From JBOGVZ01 sp050692985 (lineage in GTDB: Bacteria; Actinomycetota; UBA4738; CALAEC01), in NCBI GenBank assembly GCA_050692985.1, contig JBOGVZ010000034.1, positions 1-64,000 of the forward strand: 64,000 nucleotides of DNA, in the 5' to 3' direction. Below, piece after piece: positions 61,604 to 64,000 of this stretch (the stretch's first letter is position 1; each line of letters opens with the position of its first letter). The position numbers were made by a program, and so were the translations under genes. The notes under the pieces were generated by a model. It was not told where the DNA came from, did no database searches, and worked only from the letters and a program-made list of their open reading frames with translations.

Positions 61604-62803
61604 ATGACCCGCCGCCACCTGTTCACCTCGGAGTCGGTCACCGAGGGCCACCCCGACAAGCTGGCCGACCAGATCTCGGACGGGGTCCTCGATGCGATCC
61701 TCAAGGAGGACCCGCTCGGCCGGGTCGCCTGCGAGACGCTGGTCACCACCGGACTGGTGATCGTGGCCGGCGAGATCACCACGGAGACCTACGTCGAGGT
61801 CCCCAAGCTGGTGCGGCAGCTGGTGAACGACATCGGCTACACCGACGCCAAGTTCGGGATCGACGGCGACACCTGCGGGGTGGTCACCGCCATCCAGGAG
61901 CAGTCGCCCGACATCGCCCAGGGCGTGGGAGACGCCCTGGAGCATCGGGAGGAGGGCTCGGGCGATGCCCTCGACCACGTCGGGGCCGGCGACCAGGGCA
62001 TGATGTTCGGCTACGCCAGCCGAGAGACCGAGGAGCTGATGCCGCTCCCGATCTCGATGGCCCACCGCCTGGCCAAGCGCTTGGCCGACGTCCGCAAGGC
62101 GGGGGTGGTCCCGTACCTGCGGCCGGACGGGAAGAGCCAGGTGACGATCGAGTACGAGGACGGCCGGCCCCTCCGGGTGGACTCCGTGCTGATCTCGGCC
62201 CAGCACATGGACCAGGTGGACCTCGATTCGCTGCTGACGCCGGACCTCAGGGAGCACGTCATCGACCCGGTCCTGGCCGAGTTCGGGGTGGAACACGAGG
62301 ACAAGCGCGTCCTGGTGAACCCCACCGGGCGGTTCGAGATCGGGGGGCCCAAGGCCGACACGGGGCTCACCGGCCGCAAGATCATGGTGGACTCCTACGG
62401 GGGCATGGCCCCCCACGGTGGGGGGTGCTTCTCCGGCAAGGATCCCACCAAGGTGGACCGCTCCGCGGCCTACATGGCCCGCTACGTGGCCAAGAACGTG
62501 GTGGCCGCCGGGCTGGCGGAGCGGGTCCAGATCCAGGTCTCCTACGCCATCGGCACGGCCCGTCCCGTCTCGTTCATGCTGGACTCATTCGGGACCTCCC
62601 AGGTCGACCCGCAGCGCCTGGAGAGCACGGTGTTCGACATGTTCGACTTCCGGCCGGCGGCCATCATCGACCAGTTGCGCCTGCGGCGGCCGATCTACCG
62701 GGAGACCGCCTGCTACGGGCACTTCGGCCGCAAGGGATTCACCTGGGAGGACACCGACCGAGCCGAGGACCTCCGGGCCGCGCTGGGAGGTCCGGGGGGC
62801 TAG
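61604..62803 (+). CDS. metK: S-adenosylmethionine synthetase
   Basis: 399 residues. Makes SAM from methionine and ATP. N-terminal FTSESVTEGHPDKLADQISD, GAGDQGMMFGYA and the P-loop motif GGGCFSGKDPTKVDRS are present; the usual GGGAFSGKD has Cys in place of Ala, which the family tolerates. The last codons (GGPGG) and the stop lie inside repeat copy B, so the very end of this protein was probably set by that element. Confidence 0.96.
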   Translation: MTRRHLFTSESVTEGHPDKLADQISDGVLDAILKEDPLGRVACETLVTTGLVIVAGEITTETYVEVPKLVRQLVNDIGYTDAKFGIDGDTCGVVTAIQEQSPDIAQGVGDALEHREEGSGDALDHVGAGDQGMMFGYASRETEELMPLPISMAHRLAKRLADVRKAGVVPYLRPDGKSQVTIEYEDGRPLRVDSVLISAQHMDQVDLDSLLTPDLREHVIDPVLAEFGVEHEDKRVLVNPTGRFEIGGPKADTGLTGRKIMVDSYGGMAPHGGGCFSGKDPTKVDRSAAYMARYVAKNVVAAGLAERVQIQVSYAIGTARPVSFMLDSFGTSQVDPQRLESTVFDMFDFRPAAIIDQLRLRRPIYRETACYGHFGRKGFTWEDTDRAEDLRAALGGPGG

Positions 62804-62860
62804 CTCGCCCCGAGCGGCACGGCCCTGGACCGCACAGCGAGCGAACCCCCAGTGAAGGGG
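62780..62860 (-). repeat. Intergenic repeat copy B, overlapping the end of metK
   Basis: Complement of this segment aligns with 6355-6438: both have CACTGGGGG, TTCGCTCGC, GGGCCG, GGGCGAGCTA and CCCCCCGGACC in the same order and spacing, with a few single-base gaps. It covers the last seven or so codons of metK and its TAG, plus the gap before priA. The same two hairpins can form. Confidence 0.7.
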
Positions 62861-62869
62861 CCTGATCGC

Positions 62870-64000
62870 GTGACGCCGAGGGCCGTCGACGTGGCCGTCG
62901 ACATCCCCCGCCTGGAGCTCGACCGGCCCTTCACCTACCGGCTGCCCGAGGGGATGGAGGCCGGGGTGGGCGACCTGGTGTCGGTGCCGTTCCACGGCCG
63001 AACCGTCAAGGGGTGGGTGCTGGGACCGGCCGGGGGTGCGCCGGCCCGGGTGCTGCCGGTTCGGGGGGTCCTGTCGCGCCGGCCGGCCTTCGACGAATCC
63101 ACGCTGGAGCTGTGCCGGTGGATGGCCCGGCGTTACGTGGCCCCCCTGGCCACTGCGCTCGACCGGGCCCATCCACCCCGGGTCGCCTCGGAGGAGACCC
63201 GGTCCTCGCCCCCCCCGGCAGGGGCGCCGCCTGGACCGACTCCGCGGTTGTTGCCCGACTACGACGGAGGCCCGTCCCTGGCGGAGGCCTGCGGGCTCGG
63301 CTCCGGTGCCTTCGTGGTTCGCCCCCTTCCCGAGCACGAGGCATCCGTGTGCCTGGAGGCCGTGGCCGCCACCCTGGCCGGGGGGCGGGACGCCGTGGTC
63401 CTGGTCCCCGAGGCCGAGCCGCTGCCGGCCACCGCCCGAGCCGTGGCCGAGGCCTTCGGCGCCGCCTGCCTGCTGTTCGTGGGCGGCGAGCCCCGGGCGC
63501 GCTACCGGGCGTGGCTCGACCTGCTGGCCGGGCGGTACCGCGTCGTGGTGGGCACCAGGCCGGGTGTGTTCGCCTCGGTGCGCCGCCCGGGGCTGGTGTG
63601 GGTGAACCGAGAGGCTCATCCCGGCCACCGGGAGGAGCGAGCGCCCTACTACCACGTCCGGGACGTGGCCCTGGCCCGGGCCCGCCTCCAGGGGGCGGTG
63701 TGCGTGCTGGCCGCGCTGGGGCCCAGCGCCGAGGCGGCGGCCCTGGCCGACGACGGCGGGGCCGCCGTGGTTCGGGCCCCACGGCCCCGCGAGCGCGCGG
63801 CGGCTCCCCTGGTCGAGGTCACCCGCCCCCAGGCCGAGGACCGGTCTCCGCGACTGGCCGCCCTCCTGAAGGAGTCCGGGGGCGGCTTCCTGCTGGTGTC
63901 CCGGCGGGGCGCCGGGATCGCCAGGGTATGCCGGGCCTGCGGGGAGCCGGCCCGTTGCGCCGCCTGTGGAGGCCACATCGCCCGCCGGGGCGGGGAGGAC
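62870..64000 (+). CDS. priA: Primosomal protein N' (PriA), cut by the window edge; helicase motifs degenerate
   Basis: First 377 residues, from GTG 62870, open to the end of the window. The N-terminal DNA-binding domain is clear (VDVAVDIPRLELDRPFTYRL, LVSVPFHGRTVKGWVLG, LELCRWMARRYVAPLATAL). Where E. coli PriA has the Walker A motif GxTGSGKT this protein reads PLPEHEASVCLEAV, and the DEEH box is NREAH, so ATP use is unlikely. This decay is known for actinobacterial PriA. The zinc-binding cysteines begin at CRACGEPARCAACGG. It likely acts as a structural or loading factor only. Confidence 0.88.
   Translation, partial: MTPRAVDVAVDIPRLELDRPFTYRLPEGMEAGVGDLVSVPFHGRTVKGWVLGPAGGAPARVLPVRGVLSRRPAFDESTLELCRWMARRYVAPLATALDRAHPPRVASEETRSSPPPAGAPPGPTPRLLPDYDGGPSLAEACGLGSGAFVVRPLPEHEASVCLEAVAATLAGGRDAVVLVPEAEPLPATARAVAEAFGAACLLFVGGEPRARYRAWLDLLAGRYRVVVGTRPGVFASVRRPGLVWVNREAHPGHREERAPYYHVRDVALARARLQGAVCVLAALGPSAEAAALADDGGAAVVRAPRPRERAAAPLVEVTRPQAEDRSPRLAALLKESGGGFLLVSRRGAGIARVCRACGEPARCAACGGHIARRGGED

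Noticed and set aside
62803..62869. SAM riboswitch or other switch near metK
   Set aside because: The gap after metK is the dispersed repeat, and upstream of metK there are only 23 bases, too few for a riboswitch.

Overview
The window looks like the chromosome of a high-GC, monoderm-like member of the Actinomycetota, probably a poorly studied lineage rather than a model genus. The evidence is the uniformly GC-rich coding DNA, the actinobacterial-type integration host factor next to gmk-rpoZ-coaBC-metK-priA, a PriA with decayed helicase motifs, the DUF948/small protein/alaS/ruvX/mltG neighbourhood, and several promoters whose -10 box sits 6-7 bases before the start codon (probable leaderless mRNAs). 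I see no rRNA, tRNA, CRISPR array, phage or insertion sequence with a transposase. Almost every gene is a housekeeping or core gene, tightly packed and often overlapping by 1-8 bases.

Layout. 1-9170: protein export (yajC, an HD phosphohydrolase, secD, secF), a K+/H+ antiporter pair (khtT/khtU type), apt, bifunctional rel and dtd. 9215-17374: accessory block with a UBP zinc finger protein, a SnoaL-like protein, a flavin disulfide reductase, an MFS exporter, a DUF1684 protein and a complete leftward osmoprotectant ABC transporter. 17455-29132: a metallo-hydrolase, hisS, aspS, a strong candidate 6S RNA gene (21140-21309), rarA, two small membrane proteins, an ABC-2 exporter, alaS, ruvX and mltG. 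29213-43107: a full type IV pilus locus: roadblock-like protein, pilB, pilT, pilC, major pilin, four minor pilins (one very large, two with EF-hand-like calcium loops), prepilin peptidase, a small HTH regulator behind a consensus promoter with a dyad, then pilM, pilN, pilO and a pilP-like gene. No pilQ secretin is present. 43223-48420: pepQ, efp, nusB, then leftward a NarL-type regulator, a histidine kinase broken by three frameshifts, a secreted protein and tatA. 48498-59046: the whole pyrimidine operon pyrR-B-C-carA-carB-pyrK-D-F-E behind a PyrR-type RNA leader with a small overlapping leader ORF. 59104-64000: mihF, gmk, rpoZ, coaBC, metK and the first part of priA.

How they work together. 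The pyr operon makes UMP de novo from glutamine, bicarbonate and aspartate, and its leader should let PyrR shut it off when UMP is high. Rel, apt, gmk and rpoZ link nucleotide supply to growth control. The pilus locus has motor ATPases (PilB, PilT), platform (PilC), alignment proteins (PilM, N, O, P-like), pilins and the processing peptidase, so it should build a retractable type IV pilus in a single-membrane cell.

The most unusual items are: (1) a nested palindromic element of about 172 bp sitting in frame inside carA and adding about 60 residues to a surface loop, like the palindromic elements known from Rickettsia genes; (2) the 6S RNA candidate between aspS and rarA; (3) an intergenic repeat of about 80 bp present twice in opposite orientation, one copy of which supplies the end of metK; (4) the pyr leader; (5) the regulated promoter, leader ORF and HTH gene ahead of pilMNOP. 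Start codons of gmk, ruvX and the MFS gene may be CTG.
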